64,000 nucleotides of DNA from Avichristensenella sp031549905 (lineage in GTDB: Bacteria > Bacillota > Clostridia > Christensenellales > Aristaeellaceae). The notes below the pieces were generated by a model, which was not told where the DNA came from, made no database searches, and saw nothing but the letters and a program-made list of their open reading frames with translations. The position numbers and the translations under genes were made by a program. Positions 1-8,658 of this stretch are shown here, in pieces; the stretch's first letter is position 1; each line of letters begins with the position of its first letter. The stretch spans positions 1-64,000 of the forward strand of contig JAVBPC010000005.1 of assembly GCA_031549905.1 (NCBI GenBank). The letters are read 5' to 3'.

Positions 1-623
1 AATTGGAAGATCAGCACGGAAACCAGCGCGGGCACCGACAGCGGTACAATGATAGACACTAGAATGCGGAACGAGTTGCACCCGTCAATGACGGCCGATT
101 CATCCAGTTCGCGGGGAATCGACCGGATATGCTGCACCAGCATAAAGATGAAAAAGGAGTATGTGGCAAACGCCGCGGGTACGATGAACGGCAGTGTGGT
201 GTTTAACCAGCCAAGGCCGCTAAACAGCAGGAACCTTGGGATGACGACAACCTCTGCCGGCATCAGCAGCTGCGCGATCATCAGCGCGAACAGCGTTTTT
301 TTGAACCGAAAATGGAACCTGGCAAACCCGTACGCCACCAGCAGGCTGGATATGATTGTAGCCAGCACAGTTGGGATGACCATCTTGAAAGTGTTGCCGA
401 AGAATGTGGCAAACGTTTGCTTGCCGTTTGCGTGCCAGCCCGCGCTGTAGGTGCCGTATATCGGATTTTTCGGCAATAGCGACAGGGAGCTAAAAATCTC
501 CGTGTTGCTTTTGAAAGAGCCTGAAATCAGCCACAGCAAAGGGTATGCCATGGTAAACCCAATGGCAATGAGAAGCAGATACCACAGCGCTTTTCGCAGC
601 CGCTTCTTCCATCGCGGCGCCAT
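1..623 (-). CDS. Carbohydrate ABC transporter permease, MalG type (partial)
   Basis: Inner-membrane permease of a sugar-type ABC importer; the reading frame runs off the left edge, so the C-terminus is missing. Translating the minus strand from 623 gives about 207 residues with a short basic N-terminus, a membrane segment at about residues 13-35 and several further hydrophobic stretches. Near the end is the EAA-type loop that contacts the ATPase (ELDESAVIDGCNSFRI), which defines this permease class. Its ATG overlaps the TGA of the upstream permease by one base, so the two are translationally coupled. It belongs to the minus-strand operon starting near 5.8 kb. No ATPase gene is visible; it may lie to the left, or a shared MsmK-type ATPase may serve. 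Confidence 0.9.
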   Translation of the reverse strand, partial: MAPRWKKRLRKALWYLLLIAIGFTMAYPLLWLISGSFKSNTEIFSSLSLLPKNPIYGTYSAGWHANGKQTFATFFGNTFKMVIPTVLATIISSLLVAYGFARFHFRFKKTLFALMIAQLLMPAEVVVIPRFLLFSGLGWLNTTLPFIVPAAFATYSFFIFMLVQHIRSIPRELDESAVIDGCNSFRILVSIIVPLSVPALVSVLIFQ

Positions 624-1516
624 CAGAAGTCGCCTCCGTCCTCGTAATACGTCCAGTACGGGGAGGACTTGAACACGAGCGCCGTCAGCGCCATGATGAT
701 CAGGAACAAAATCCACGACTGCGCAGAGGCATACCCCATTTTGCGGTAGCGGAACGCGTTTTCATACAGCATCATCCCGTACAGGTAGGTGCTGTTCAGC
801 GGCCCGCCGCGTGTGATCAGGTAGGGTGCGTTAAACTCCTTCAGCGCGTTGATCATCTGCATGATGAGGTTGAAGAAAATAACGGGGGTGAGCATCGGCA
901 GCGTGATGCGGGCAAAACAGGACACCGCGCCCGCGCCGTCAACCTTTGCCGCGTCGTACAGCTCGCCGGGTATATTTTTCAGGCCGCCCAGGAACAGCAC
1001 CATGGATGAACCGAACTGCCAGATGACAAGCAGGCCAATTGTGATCAGCGCCAGGTCCTTGCTGCCAAGCCAGTCCAGCGGCGCTACGCCGAACTTTGAA
1101 AGCAGCAGGTTGACGGAGCCGGTTTTACCAAACAAAAACCGCCACAGGATCGAGATGGCGACTGAGCCGCCCAGGATCGAAGGCAGGTAATAGACGGTGC
1201 GAAAAAAGGAAATGCCCCGGACATTGCGGTTTAAAAGGCAGGCAACGATCAGCGCGAAGATAAGCTTGCCCGGCACGGCAATCAGCGCGTACAAAAAGGT
1301 TGTTTTCAGCGACGGGAAGAAGTTGCGGTCTGTGGTGAAAATGCGAATGAAGTTATCAAACCCCACATACTTCATGGGTTTCAGGATGGAAAAATCGGTG
1401 AAGGAATACACCAGCGATGCGACAAGGGGATAAAGCTGAAACGCGAGGAATCCAATAATCCAGGGGAGGATGTACAGATACCCTATGCTTTGCCGCCTGC
1501 GAATGCTTTTGTACAT
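623..1516 (-). CDS. Carbohydrate ABC transporter permease, MalF/UgpA type
   Basis: A 297-residue polytopic membrane protein, partner of the following MalG-type permease. It has a basic N-terminus followed by a hydrophobic segment (IGYLYILPWIIGFLAFQLYP), about six membrane segments, and an EAA loop near residues 190-215 (ELYDAAKVDGAGAVSCF), as expected for the MalF/UgpA group. The ATG at 1516 is preceded by an AAGGA-type ribosome site. It lies 63 bases downstream of the binding-protein gene, with a strong stem-loop in between. The substrate cannot be read from sequence; the operon context (dehydratase and enolase-superfamily enzymes) hints at a sugar acid or related hydroxy acid. Confidence 0.92.
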   Translation of the reverse strand: MYKSIRRRQSIGYLYILPWIIGFLAFQLYPLVASLVYSFTDFSILKPMKYVGFDNFIRIFTTDRNFFPSLKTTFLYALIAVPGKLIFALIVACLLNRNVRGISFFRTVYYLPSILGGSVAISILWRFLFGKTGSVNLLLSKFGVAPLDWLGSKDLALITIGLLVIWQFGSSMVLFLGGLKNIPGELYDAAKVDGAGAVSCFARITLPMLTPVIFFNLIMQMINALKEFNAPYLITRGGPLNSTYLYGMMLYENAFRYRKMGYASAQSWILFLIIMALTALVFKSSPYWTYYEDGGDF

Positions 1517-1540
1517 TGCTTTTCCTTCCGGGAAAGCGGA

Positions 1541-1564
1541 ACGCCGGGGACGATGCCCCGGCGT
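1541..1564 (-). other. Intercistronic stem-loop between binding-protein and permease genes
   Basis: Perfect 9-bp inverted repeat, ACGCCGGGG and CCCCGGCGT, around a 6-base loop, in the 63-base gap after the solute-binding protein gene. No T-run follows on the minus strand, so it is not a standard terminator. In ABC importer operons such hairpins often protect the binding-protein mRNA and keep the permeases at a lower level; that role here is inferred. Confidence 0.6.
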
Positions 1565-1579
1565 CCCTGTTTCCAGATT

Positions 1580-2857
1580 TTACGGTTTCAGCGTGCCAAG
1601 CAGATCGGCAAGCTCCGCTACAAACTGCTCAGACGCGGCTTCGGGTGTCAGCTCGTTATACCCAACCCGCTGGATGTACAGCTTCATCAGCGCAATGACT
1701 TCGGGGTTCAGGCTTGGCTCGTTCTCTGCCATCGCCGCGCCGGTCAGGCCCTGCTCGACCATATCGGATACCTGCTTGGAGAGCAGATTTTCCGCCACCA
1801 ACTGATCCATCGCGGGCTTGCTGGCCGGAATGCCGCGCACATCGCTCTGCAGGCGGATGGCATCGGGGTCATTCAACAGGAAGTTGATGATATCGGCCGC
1901 AACATCCGGGTGCGCGCTCTCCTTGTAAACTGTTACGAACATCGACGGCACAACAAGGATGCCCGGGTCAACGGGGTTTTCCATTACCGGATAGCGCAGC
2001 GCTTCCACCGGGAATTCGCTGGCGGAAGCAATGCCCGGCACAAGCGAGGAACTGGTGGCAAACACGCCGATCTTGCCGGCAAGCCACTCAGGGTTCTGGT
2101 CCGCGTACACGTTTTCATACGGCACAGCTTCCTCAAAGGTAGGCACGGTGCCGGTATCCACCAGGCGGCGCACATACTGGAAGATGGGCAGCGCGTCCTC
2201 CGCGGTGAAGGCCACAGCATAGTCCGCGTCCGCCAGGTTTACGCCCGCGGTTTGCTTCAGCATCGCCTTGAAAAGGTTGCCCCAGTGGTCAGAAACAAGA
2301 TACAACAGATGATCCGCGCTGTCAATGCTCTGCACCTTTTCGCCGTACTCGATCACCGTATCCCAAGTCCAGTCGTTGGCTGCGGTGATCCCGTATTTCT
2401 CGAAGAACGAAACATTGTACAGGTATCCGTACGCATTGACGCCGCAGGGAAGCCCCGCCAGTGTATCGCCCACCTGGCCATAGATGCCCACAAAATCCAT
2501 GTCAAAACCTGACATGTCGATGATGTCGGTTAATGTGCTCATGTTCACAAACGGTTCGCCCTGGTTCACCCAGTCACTGACCCATTTGTAATCCACAGAA
2601 ATGATATCCGCCGCCTGCTTGCCCGCAAACTGCGTAACCACCTGCTGGTAGTAGGAGCTGTATGCGCCGTATTCCGCCTCAATGGTCACGTTCGGATGAC
2701 GCTCCATGTACAGATCCAGCGCGGCCAGCGTGGCCTGGTGGCGGGTATCGCTGCCCCACCAGGAATAGCGGATGGTGACTTGCTCATCGGCGGCAAGCGC
2801 CCCGGCGGCGCAGAGAATAAGAATAAGCGAGAGAAGAAGCGCGAGGGTCTTTTTCAT
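1580..2857 (-). CDS. Extracellular sugar-binding lipoprotein-like protein (ABC importer)
   Basis: Family 1 extracellular solute-binding protein of about 425 residues that delivers a substrate to the two permeases downstream. It starts with a clear signal peptide (MKKTLALLLSLILILCAAGA); a Cys near residue 19 could allow lipidation, but the following residues fit either lipoprotein or signal peptidase I processing. The mature part has the YSWWGSDTRHQATLAALDLY opening typical of this family. The ATG at 2857 was chosen because it lies 8 bases after AGGAGG; an in-frame GTG at 2866 is less well placed. The gene sits between the enolase-superfamily gene and the permeases. Confidence 0.92.
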   Translation of the reverse strand: MKKTLALLLSLILILCAAGALAADEQVTIRYSWWGSDTRHQATLAALDLYMERHPNVTIEAEYGAYSSYYQQVVTQFAGKQAADIISVDYKWVSDWVNQGEPFVNMSTLTDIIDMSGFDMDFVGIYGQVGDTLAGLPCGVNAYGYLYNVSFFEKYGITAANDWTWDTVIEYGEKVQSIDSADHLLYLVSDHWGNLFKAMLKQTAGVNLADADYAVAFTAEDALPIFQYVRRLVDTGTVPTFEEAVPYENVYADQNPEWLAGKIGVFATSSSLVPGIASASEFPVEALRYPVMENPVDPGILVVPSMFVTVYKESAHPDVAADIINFLLNDPDAIRLQSDVRGIPASKPAMDQLVAENLLSKQVSDMVEQGLTGAAMAENEPSLNPEVIALMKLYIQRVGYNELTPEAASEQFVAELADLLGTLKP

Positions 2858-2893
2858 TTGTGGCACCTCCTGATATGTTTTAGATTCGCGCGG

Positions 2894-4039
2894 TCATGAT
2901 TTCTCGGGAATTCTGACATTTGCCGCACCTTCACCCCCTTTCCAGCGGGAGTCCAGCACCTTGAACGGTTCCATGGCCGGGAGGTTGAACGCAAGGCCGT
3001 GCCCGTGCGCTTCCGACGGGGCAATGGTTCCGTCCGTGCGCGGGTGCTCGGCATGGGTGAACATTGCCTGGCGCAGCGGGTTGGTTGCGGGGTCCAGGTA
3101 CTCGGCAATGAGGCCCCCCGGCGCGCCGCACAGCAGCGGCACATGCAGCCCCTGATCGCCGTGCGGGGCAAGCCGGATATGGTTTGCCTGCGCAATGGCG
3201 GCCACGCGCCGCCATTCGGTGATGCCGCCCAGGATCATTGCGTCGGCGTTGAAAATCTCCGCCGCGCCCGCATGGATCAGCGCCTGAAACCCGAAGCGTG
3301 TGTACTCGTTTTCGCCCACGGCAATGGGTACGTCGATCCGGCGGCGCAGCTCCGCGCAGCCCTCAAGATCATCGGGGGAAAGCGGCTCCTCAAACCAGAA
3401 GATATCCCGCTTTTCCAGCGCGCGGCCCATCTTCAGCGCGGTCATGCGGTCATATGCGTTGTTTGCGTCTACCAGCAGCGAAATGCCGCTGCCCAGCGCG
3501 TCCCGCGCGGCGTCGATGCGCTCCACATCTTCCTGAACGGACAGCGCGCCGATTTTCATCTTGACGGCCTTCACCCCATGGGATAGGCAGTGGCGCATCT
3601 CTTGCTGCAGGGCGGACAAATCCTTGCCGTTCCCGTAATATCCGGCGGCGACATATGCGGGGATCGAATCGCGGTACCCGCCGATCAGCGTCCACAGCGG
3701 CGCACCCGCGCGCTGGCCCATCAGATCCCACAGCGCAATATCCAGGCATGAAAGTGCCCTCAGCGCAATGCCTTTTTGGCCGTAGATCTTGGGCAGGTAC
3801 AGCGATTCCCATATTCGCTCCACGCGGAAAGGGTTTTCACCAATCAGCCGCTCCGCCATATCCATAACGGCATCGTACACAATGCGCCCGCCATGCGTCC
3901 AGCCGATACCCAGCATGTCCGTATCGGTTGTGACAAAGGCCAGCACGCTTTCGGTGCCCTTGTAGGTATACTTGCCGTTTGTGATGGGGGTTGGGTAGGG
4001 AGCGGTATACACAGCGGCTTCGATGCGCTCGATCTTCAT
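2894..4039 (-). CDS. Enolase-superfamily enzyme, mandelate racemase/muconate lactonizing type
   Basis: A 381-residue enzyme that should abstract a proton alpha to a carboxylate in a Mg2+-dependent racemisation, epimerisation or dehydration. The barrel residues of the mandelate racemase subgroup are all present: KxK at K160/K162, metal ligands D191 (DANN), E217 (FEEP) and E243 (GENEY), and the His/Asp dyad as D266 and H293 (APHGD). A KxK lysine plus a His/Asp dyad fits acid-sugar dehydratases or racemases better than simple MLEs. Its ATG overlaps the LeuD-like stop by 4 bases, and the transporter binding protein follows 36 bases later, so it likely acts on the imported compound. The substrate is unknown. 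Confidence 0.9.
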   Translation of the reverse strand: MKIERIEAAVYTAPYPTPITNGKYTYKGTESVLAFVTTDTDMLGIGWTHGGRIVYDAVMDMAERLIGENPFRVERIWESLYLPKIYGQKGIALRALSCLDIALWDLMGQRAGAPLWTLIGGYRDSIPAYVAAGYYGNGKDLSALQQEMRHCLSHGVKAVKMKIGALSVQEDVERIDAARDALGSGISLLVDANNAYDRMTALKMGRALEKRDIFWFEEPLSPDDLEGCAELRRRIDVPIAVGENEYTRFGFQALIHAGAAEIFNADAMILGGITEWRRVAAIAQANHIRLAPHGDQGLHVPLLCGAPGGLIAEYLDPATNPLRQAMFTHAEHPRTDGTIAPSEAHGHGLAFNLPAMEPFKVLDSRWKGGEGAANVRIPEKS

Positions 4040-4536
4040 TTTTGCGTTTGCTCCTTTTCCAGCCGGTCAAAGAGCAGGGGAATAAGCCCGCCGGCCGCGT
4101 AGATATCGTGTATTGGCTTGGCAAATGGAGCAATGGGCACGCGCGCCCCAGTAGTAAGGTTGGAGAACACGCCGCCATCATAGTCGACATCCACAATTTC
4201 GCCGGTGCGGACAATCCGCGAAACGCCGGGCACAACAAACGCCGGGTACGCCAGCGACACGCTGACCCTGAAATAGATGCGCGCAATGGAATCGGCAACG
4301 ACCGCTTCTACCCCCAAATCCCGCAGGATTGTGATCGCGGATTCGCGGTGGGAGCCGCAGCCGAAGTTCGGCCCAGCCACAATGATGTCGCCGCGCTTAA
4401 CCTCCGCCGGAAATTCCGGGCAGACGGCGGCCATGCAGGTTTCTCTGAGACGGTCCCCGCGCCCGCCGCCGGGGGAGATGATATCGGTGCTGATGGAATC
4501 GCCAAATACCCAAGCGCGGCCTGTAAACCGTTTCAT
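4036..4536 (-). CDS. Aconitase-family dehydratase small subunit (LeuD/DmdB-like)
   Basis: A 166-residue swivel-domain subunit of the isopropylmalate isomerase/homoaconitase family. It has the N-terminal FGDSISTDIISPG segment and the substrate-binding loop FGCGSHRESA (usually GSSREHA in LeuD). It overlaps the large-subunit gene by 4 bases and the enolase-superfamily gene by 4 bases. Leucine biosynthesis is not supported by context: no leuA or leuB is present, and an ABC importer and an enolase-superfamily enzyme are. The same fold serves 2,3-dimethylmalate dehydratase, homoaconitase and methylcitrate-type enzymes, so a catabolic hydroxy-acid dehydratase is the better guess. Confidence 0.85.
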   Translation of the reverse strand: MKRFTGRAWVFGDSISTDIISPGGGRGDRLRETCMAAVCPEFPAEVKRGDIIVAGPNFGCGSHRESAITILRDLGVEAVVADSIARIYFRVSVSLAYPAFVVPGVSRIVRTGEIVDVDYDGGVFSNLTTGARVPIAPFAKPIHDIYAAGGLIPLLFDRLEKEQTQK

Positions 4537-5804
4537 GCCAGCACCTCCTTTGGGCTTGCGATTTCGCCCGCAAGCGCGGATGCAGCGACCGTTGCGGGTC
4601 CGGCCAGGTAGATAAACGCTTCCGTGCTGCCCAGGCGGCCCTTGTAATTCCTGGTTGTGGTGGTGATGCAGGTTTCACCCGGGGCCAGATAGCCAAGCCA
4701 TGGCTGGCAGGTGCCGCAGCCGGGTTCCAGGAACTGCGCGCCCGCATCCAGCAACGTTTCGATCAGCCCTTCGCGCAGGCAGCGGCGGTATACGGCCCAG
4801 CTTGCGGGCTGCACCAGCAGCCGCACATGCTTAGGCACCCGCTTTCCGGCAAGGATGCGCGCGGCGATCTCAATATCTTCAAACTCTCCGTTTGCGCAGG
4901 AGCCGATCACCGCCTGTACGATTGGCACGCCCAGCGTTTCCGTTACGGGAACCGCGTTGCTGGGTCCGTGCGGCTTTGCCACATAGAAGTCAAGCGCGTC
5001 AACATCCACATCAATGGTTAGCGCATAGCGCGCGTCCGGATCGGGATCAAGGGGTGTGAATGGTGTGTCCGTGCGCGCCCGCACATAGTCAAGCACTTCG
5101 CTGTTGGCGCGGAAAAGGCCGAACTTCGCGCCAACCTCCACCGCGTGGCAAGACAGCGTCAGCCGGTCGTGGATGGGCATCGCGTCTGCCGCAGGGCCAA
5201 GGTATTCGATCGATTTGTACTGTGCAAAATCCTCGCCGTACATGCCGGAAAGGTAAAGCATGATGTCTTTTCCGAAAGGGTAGGGGCGGGGATTCCCGTG
5301 CAGGTTGATGCGCACACTCTCCGGCACCTGAAACCACAGCTCGCCAAACACCAGCGCATACGCCATATCCGCCTCGCCGAGGCCCGTGCCCGCGCAGTTG
5401 AGCGCGCCGTATATCGTGGAATGCGAATCGATGCCCAGGATCAGCTCGCCGGGGCGGACGCGGCCATCCTCACGCATGCACTGGTGCGCGATGGACGGCG
5501 TGGACTCCTGCATGTGGCATATGCCGAGCTTGCGCGCCATTTCGCGGCCCACCCGGTTGCGCTCGGCCATCTTCAAATTGGGGGCGGGCTGGAAATGATC
5601 CATATAGTAGTAAACCCTGTCAGGGTCCCAGATGCGCGGGAGCCCTTCGCTGTGCCCGTACCCAACCAGGCGATGATGAATTTCATCTATGCAATGCGTC
5701 AGCATCGCCCCGTCAATTTTTGCGGTGATGAAGTCTCCAGCCTGAACAGCTTTGCCTTCCGTATTCTTTCTGGTGAAAAGCTTTTCGGCCATTGTCATGC
5801 CCAT
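4533..5804 (-). CDS. Aconitase-family dehydratase large subunit (LeuC/DmdA-like), 4Fe-4S
   Basis: A 423-residue large subunit that should bind a catalytic 4Fe-4S cluster and add or remove water at a hydroxy-acid. Cluster cysteines appear in GSCANGE and in GCGTCQPW near the C-terminus; the ESTPSIAHQ and DSHST segments belong to the conserved active-site region. The ATG at 5804 lies 8 bases after AAGGAG; internal ATGs at codons 3 and 5 are less well spaced. It is the first gene of a six-gene operon (large subunit, small subunit, enolase-superfamily enzyme, binding protein, two permeases). True LeuC is possible, but the neighbours suggest catabolism. Confidence 0.86.
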   Translation of the reverse strand: MGMTMAEKLFTRKNTEGKAVQAGDFITAKIDGAMLTHCIDEIHHRLVGYGHSEGLPRIWDPDRVYYYMDHFQPAPNLKMAERNRVGREMARKLGICHMQESTPSIAHQCMREDGRVRPGELILGIDSHSTIYGALNCAGTGLGEADMAYALVFGELWFQVPESVRINLHGNPRPYPFGKDIMLYLSGMYGEDFAQYKSIEYLGPAADAMPIHDRLTLSCHAVEVGAKFGLFRANSEVLDYVRARTDTPFTPLDPDPDARYALTIDVDVDALDFYVAKPHGPSNAVPVTETLGVPIVQAVIGSCANGEFEDIEIAARILAGKRVPKHVRLLVQPASWAVYRRCLREGLIETLLDAGAQFLEPGCGTCQPWLGYLAPGETCITTTTRNYKGRLGSTEAFIYLAGPATVAASALAGEIASPKEVLA

Positions 5805-5908
5805 GCGAAAGACTCCTTTCCGGGCGGGTAAAAGCGGCGCATGGTAAGGGAAGGCGCCGCCTCTTTCGTAAATAATTCTAATAGTGTATAAACAAGTGTT
5901 CCTCTAGG

Positions 5909-5937
5909 ATTATAAGGGATTTTGTCGAATTTTGCAA
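5909..5937 (-). promoter_or_regulatory. Sigma-A-type promoter of the dehydratase/ABC importer operon
   Basis: On the minus strand TTGCAA and a perfect TATAAT are separated by 17 bases. Transcription would start near 5902, giving a leader of about 100 bases before the LeuC-like ATG at 5804. No clear operator palindrome was seen. Confidence 0.75.
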
Positions 5938-5955
5938 TAGAGAAAATAGCTGCCG

Positions 5956-7131
5956 TCATTCCGCGCGCGGTCTTCTTGTTGCTGCGAAAATGATCAGTAC
6001 CAATCCCGCAACTGAAAAAAGAAGCCAGAATCCCGCAAATATGCCATCTGATCCGACAATTGCGCCAAATACGAGCCCTATGGCAAACGTAAGCCCCCGT
6101 TGAATCATGGAGGTGATGGATTCGATCGTAGCGCGGGCGGCAGGATCCGCGCGGCGGTGGATGTATCCCATCATTGCCGGTTCCATCATGGAAAAGGCAA
6201 AGCACACGGCTGCCATCCCGGCGATTCCGGCGGGCGCGCGCACCGCGGCGGCAAAGCATATACCGGCTGCGGCGAGGATGGATGCGCCAGCGATCACAGC
6301 ATTGTGCCCGCGCCGCTCAATGAGCCGCGCGGCCAGCAGCCCGCCTGGCATTCGCGTAAGCATCAACGCCGCGGAGGCAACGCCGAAAAGCGACAGCGGG
6401 AACGCGATCTCGGCAAGGTAGACTTGCCAGAACTCATCCATATAATTGACGCATGCGGCAATCAGCATCACATGGCCCACGATGCGCAGCACGTCAGGCT
6501 TTTCGCGGAAAAAGTGTGCGGCGGTTTTGATGATGTGCCCAGCAGTATGGGGAATTTCGCTGGCGCCTGACAGCGCGGGTGGCTCTTGCAAACAGCACAT
6601 CAACGAAAAGGCGATTAGCGCGCAGCCGGTTGAAAGCCAGTAATTTGCGGCCATGGAATGCTTTTCGGCAATGACCGCGCCCAAAAGTCCCGCAAGCAGC
6701 GCTGCGGCGAAATCCACCGCGTTCAGCCGTCCCAGCAGCCTTTCAAATTCGCTTTCGCGGCCCATTTCACGAAGCGAATCATACGCCAGCGCATTGAACG
6801 CGCCGCTTGACATCGCCCCGCCGATGGCGGCAATTGCCGCGGACAGGCCGAACAGCCAGAACCCCTGCGCAAAGATGAGCACGAAAAACTCAAATGCCTG
6901 GCATATCGCGCTGATTACCAGCAGCGGCTTCCTGCCGAAGCGATCCGCCAGCACGCCGGAAGGAATCTCCAGCGCCACCATGATGGAGGCGTAGAGCATT
7001 TCGACATAAACAAGCTGCAGCACAGTCATCCCGCGCGAGAAGGCAAATAAGCGCTCAATAACGTAAGCAAAGATCAGATGATGAAAGAATGCTATCAGCG
7101 GTAAAATGCGGATATTGCGCGAATATCGCAC
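5956..7131 (-). CDS. Major facilitator superfamily transporter
   Basis: A polytopic membrane protein of about 391 residues with roughly twelve hydrophobic segments. The MFS signature between segments 2 and 3 is present (GVLADRFGRKPLLV), and a second, degenerate one follows segment 8 (RMPGGLLAARLIERRG). I place the start at a GTG (7131), 8 bases after AGGGGGG, rather than at upstream codons that lack a ribosome site. It is more likely an efflux or uptake permease of the drug/sugar type than an oligosaccharide symporter; the substrate is unknown. It lies between the dehydratase operon and the divergent GH109-like gene and may be transcribed alone. Confidence 0.85.
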   Translation of the reverse strand: MRYSRNIRILPLIAFFHHLIFAYVIERLFAFSRGMTVLQLVYVEMLYASIMVALEIPSGVLADRFGRKPLLVISAICQAFEFFVLIFAQGFWLFGLSAAIAAIGGAMSSGAFNALAYDSLREMGRESEFERLLGRLNAVDFAAALLAGLLGAVIAEKHSMAANYWLSTGCALIAFSLMCCLQEPPALSGASEIPHTAGHIIKTAAHFFREKPDVLRIVGHVMLIAACVNYMDEFWQVYLAEIAFPLSLFGVASAALMLTRMPGGLLAARLIERRGHNAVIAGASILAAAGICFAAAVRAPAGIAGMAAVCFAFSMMEPAMMGYIHRRADPAARATIESITSMIQRGLTFAIGLVFGAIVGSDGIFAGFWLLFSVAGLVLIIFAATRRPRAE

Positions 7132-7301
7132 CACAAAAACCCCCCTGTCATTTTGGCTTTTCACATTGCGTAAAACCAATAAGGGGGTGGAGCGCGTGCG
7201 CCATGGGATCAACAGGGCGGGCGTGGCAGATGCATGGTTTCCCTGCTTTCTATTTGTGTGTTATTTTAGTGTATCATGGAATAACTGAAATGGCAATCCG
7301 A

Positions 7302-7330
7302 TTGACAAACGCCATTTTTTTGTTTATCGT
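7302..7330 (+). promoter_or_regulatory. Promoter of the GH109-like gene
   Basis: TTGACA and TATCGT separated by 17 bases, with a short leader to the ATG at 7363. The rest of the 7132-7362 gap holds the start region of the divergent MFS gene; I saw no other element in it. Confidence 0.6.
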
Positions 7331-7362
7331 AGCGGCAGACTGTTTTGAGGGGTGCAAGCGAT

Positions 7363-8598
7363 ATGATGACACCGGGGCGTGAATTGCGCGTAGGGATTAT
7401 TGGCCTTGGAAACCGCAGCGGCGAATATTTGCGCATATTTTCTTCCATGGAAGATGTTACCATCGCGGCGGTCTGCGATGTATACCCGGACCGGGTGGAA
7501 AAGGCACAAAAAATCGTAGCGGAACTGCGGGGCAAGGCCCCGGCGGGAGAGGCGGACTACAAGGCACTGCTGAGCAGGCAAGATATCGAGGCAGTCGTGA
7601 TCCTGACCAGCTGGCAGACGCACATCCGCATTGCTGTGGATGCCCTGCACGCGGGCAAGATTCCGGGCATTGAGGTAGGCGGGGCGTCCTCCGTGGAGGA
7701 ATGCTGGCAGCTGGTGCGCACCAGCGAGAGCACCGGTATACCGGTGATGCTGCTGGAAAACTGCTGCTACGGCAAAGAAGAAATGACGCTGCTTTGCATG
7801 GTGCGAAAAGGGCTGTTCGGCGAGGTTGTGCACTGCCAGGGCGCGTATGCGCATGATCTGCGCGATGAGATCGGCATGGGGGACATCAACCGCCATTACC
7901 GGCAGGATAACTTTCTGCACCGCAACGGCGAACTGTACCCGACGCATGAGCTTGGCCCCATCGCGCAGTATATCAACCTGAACCGCGGCAACCGGATGCT
8001 GACGTTGGTGAGCATGGCGTCCAAGGCGGCAGGGCAAACCGCGTGGCTGCGCGAGCACCGCCCGGATGACGCCATCACGAAGCAGGCGTTTGCGCAGGGC
8101 GATATCGTGACCACGATGATCAAGTGCGCCGGTGGCGAGACGATTGTGCTGTCGCATGACTGCACGCTGCCGCGCGCGTATTCCAGGGGCGGGCGCGTAC
8201 AGGGCACAAAGGGAATCTGGATGGAAGACAACCGCTCGCTGTACCTGGAAGGGCTGTCGCCTGTGGACCCCAAGGACTGGGCGCACCGCTGGGAAAGCGA
8301 TGCCAAATACATGGAAGAGTACTGCCATCCGCTGTGGCAGGAATATGAGGCGTACGGGAAGCGCGGCGGCCATGGCGGCATGGATTTCCTGGTGCTGCGC
8401 GCGTTCGTCGAATCCATTCAGCAGGGGCAGCCGTTCCCGATTGATGTATACGACTGCGCAAGCTGGATGGTGATCACCGCGCTGTCGGAGCAATCCATCG
8501 CGATGGGCTCCATGCCCGTGCCCGTGCCGGACTTCACCGAGGGCCGCTGGCTGACAAAAAGACTGTGCCACAAGGGCCGTTACGCCCTTGCGGAATGA
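7363..8598 (+). CDS. Gfo/Idh/MocA family protein resembling GH109 glycosidases
   Basis: A 411-residue NAD(P)-binding protein. The Rossmann fingerprint lies near residue 10 (VGIIGLGNRSGEY). Instead of the usual EKP motif it has GIEVGGASSVEE, and it carries the segments PTHELGPIAQY, RAYSRGG and VQGTKG. These resemble GH109 (alpha-N-acetylgalactosaminidase type), in which retained NAD drives a redox-elimination cleavage of a glycosidic bond and the His and Tyr in those segments matter. No signal peptide is present, unlike many secreted GH109 enzymes, so it would act in the cytoplasm. The ATG at 7363 follows GAGGGG. An ordinary sugar dehydrogenase remains possible. Confidence 0.82.
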   Translation: MMTPGRELRVGIIGLGNRSGEYLRIFSSMEDVTIAAVCDVYPDRVEKAQKIVAELRGKAPAGEADYKALLSRQDIEAVVILTSWQTHIRIAVDALHAGKIPGIEVGGASSVEECWQLVRTSESTGIPVMLLENCCYGKEEMTLLCMVRKGLFGEVVHCQGAYAHDLRDEIGMGDINRHYRQDNFLHRNGELYPTHELGPIAQYINLNRGNRMLTLVSMASKAAGQTAWLREHRPDDAITKQAFAQGDIVTTMIKCAGGETIVLSHDCTLPRAYSRGGRVQGTKGIWMEDNRSLYLEGLSPVDPKDWAHRWESDAKYMEEYCHPLWQEYEAYGKRGGHGGMDFLVLRAFVESIQQGQPFPIDVYDCASWMVITALSEQSIAMGSMPVPVPDFTEGRWLTKRLCHKGRYALAE

Positions 8599-8658
8599 CT
8601 GGTTTCCTGGTATGATACCCAGCGTTTCCCATTTTTACGTTGAACAGGAGGCAGTACC

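Noticed and set aside
1490..2512. 340-codon open frame antisense to the binding-protein gene
   Set aside because: Shadow of the signal-peptide-bearing gene; the composition is typical of antisense frames.
4036..5804. Leucine biosynthesis leuCD
   Set aside because: No leuA or leuB nearby, coupling to an enolase-superfamily enzyme and ABC importer, and an altered small-subunit loop; kept only as LeuCD-like.
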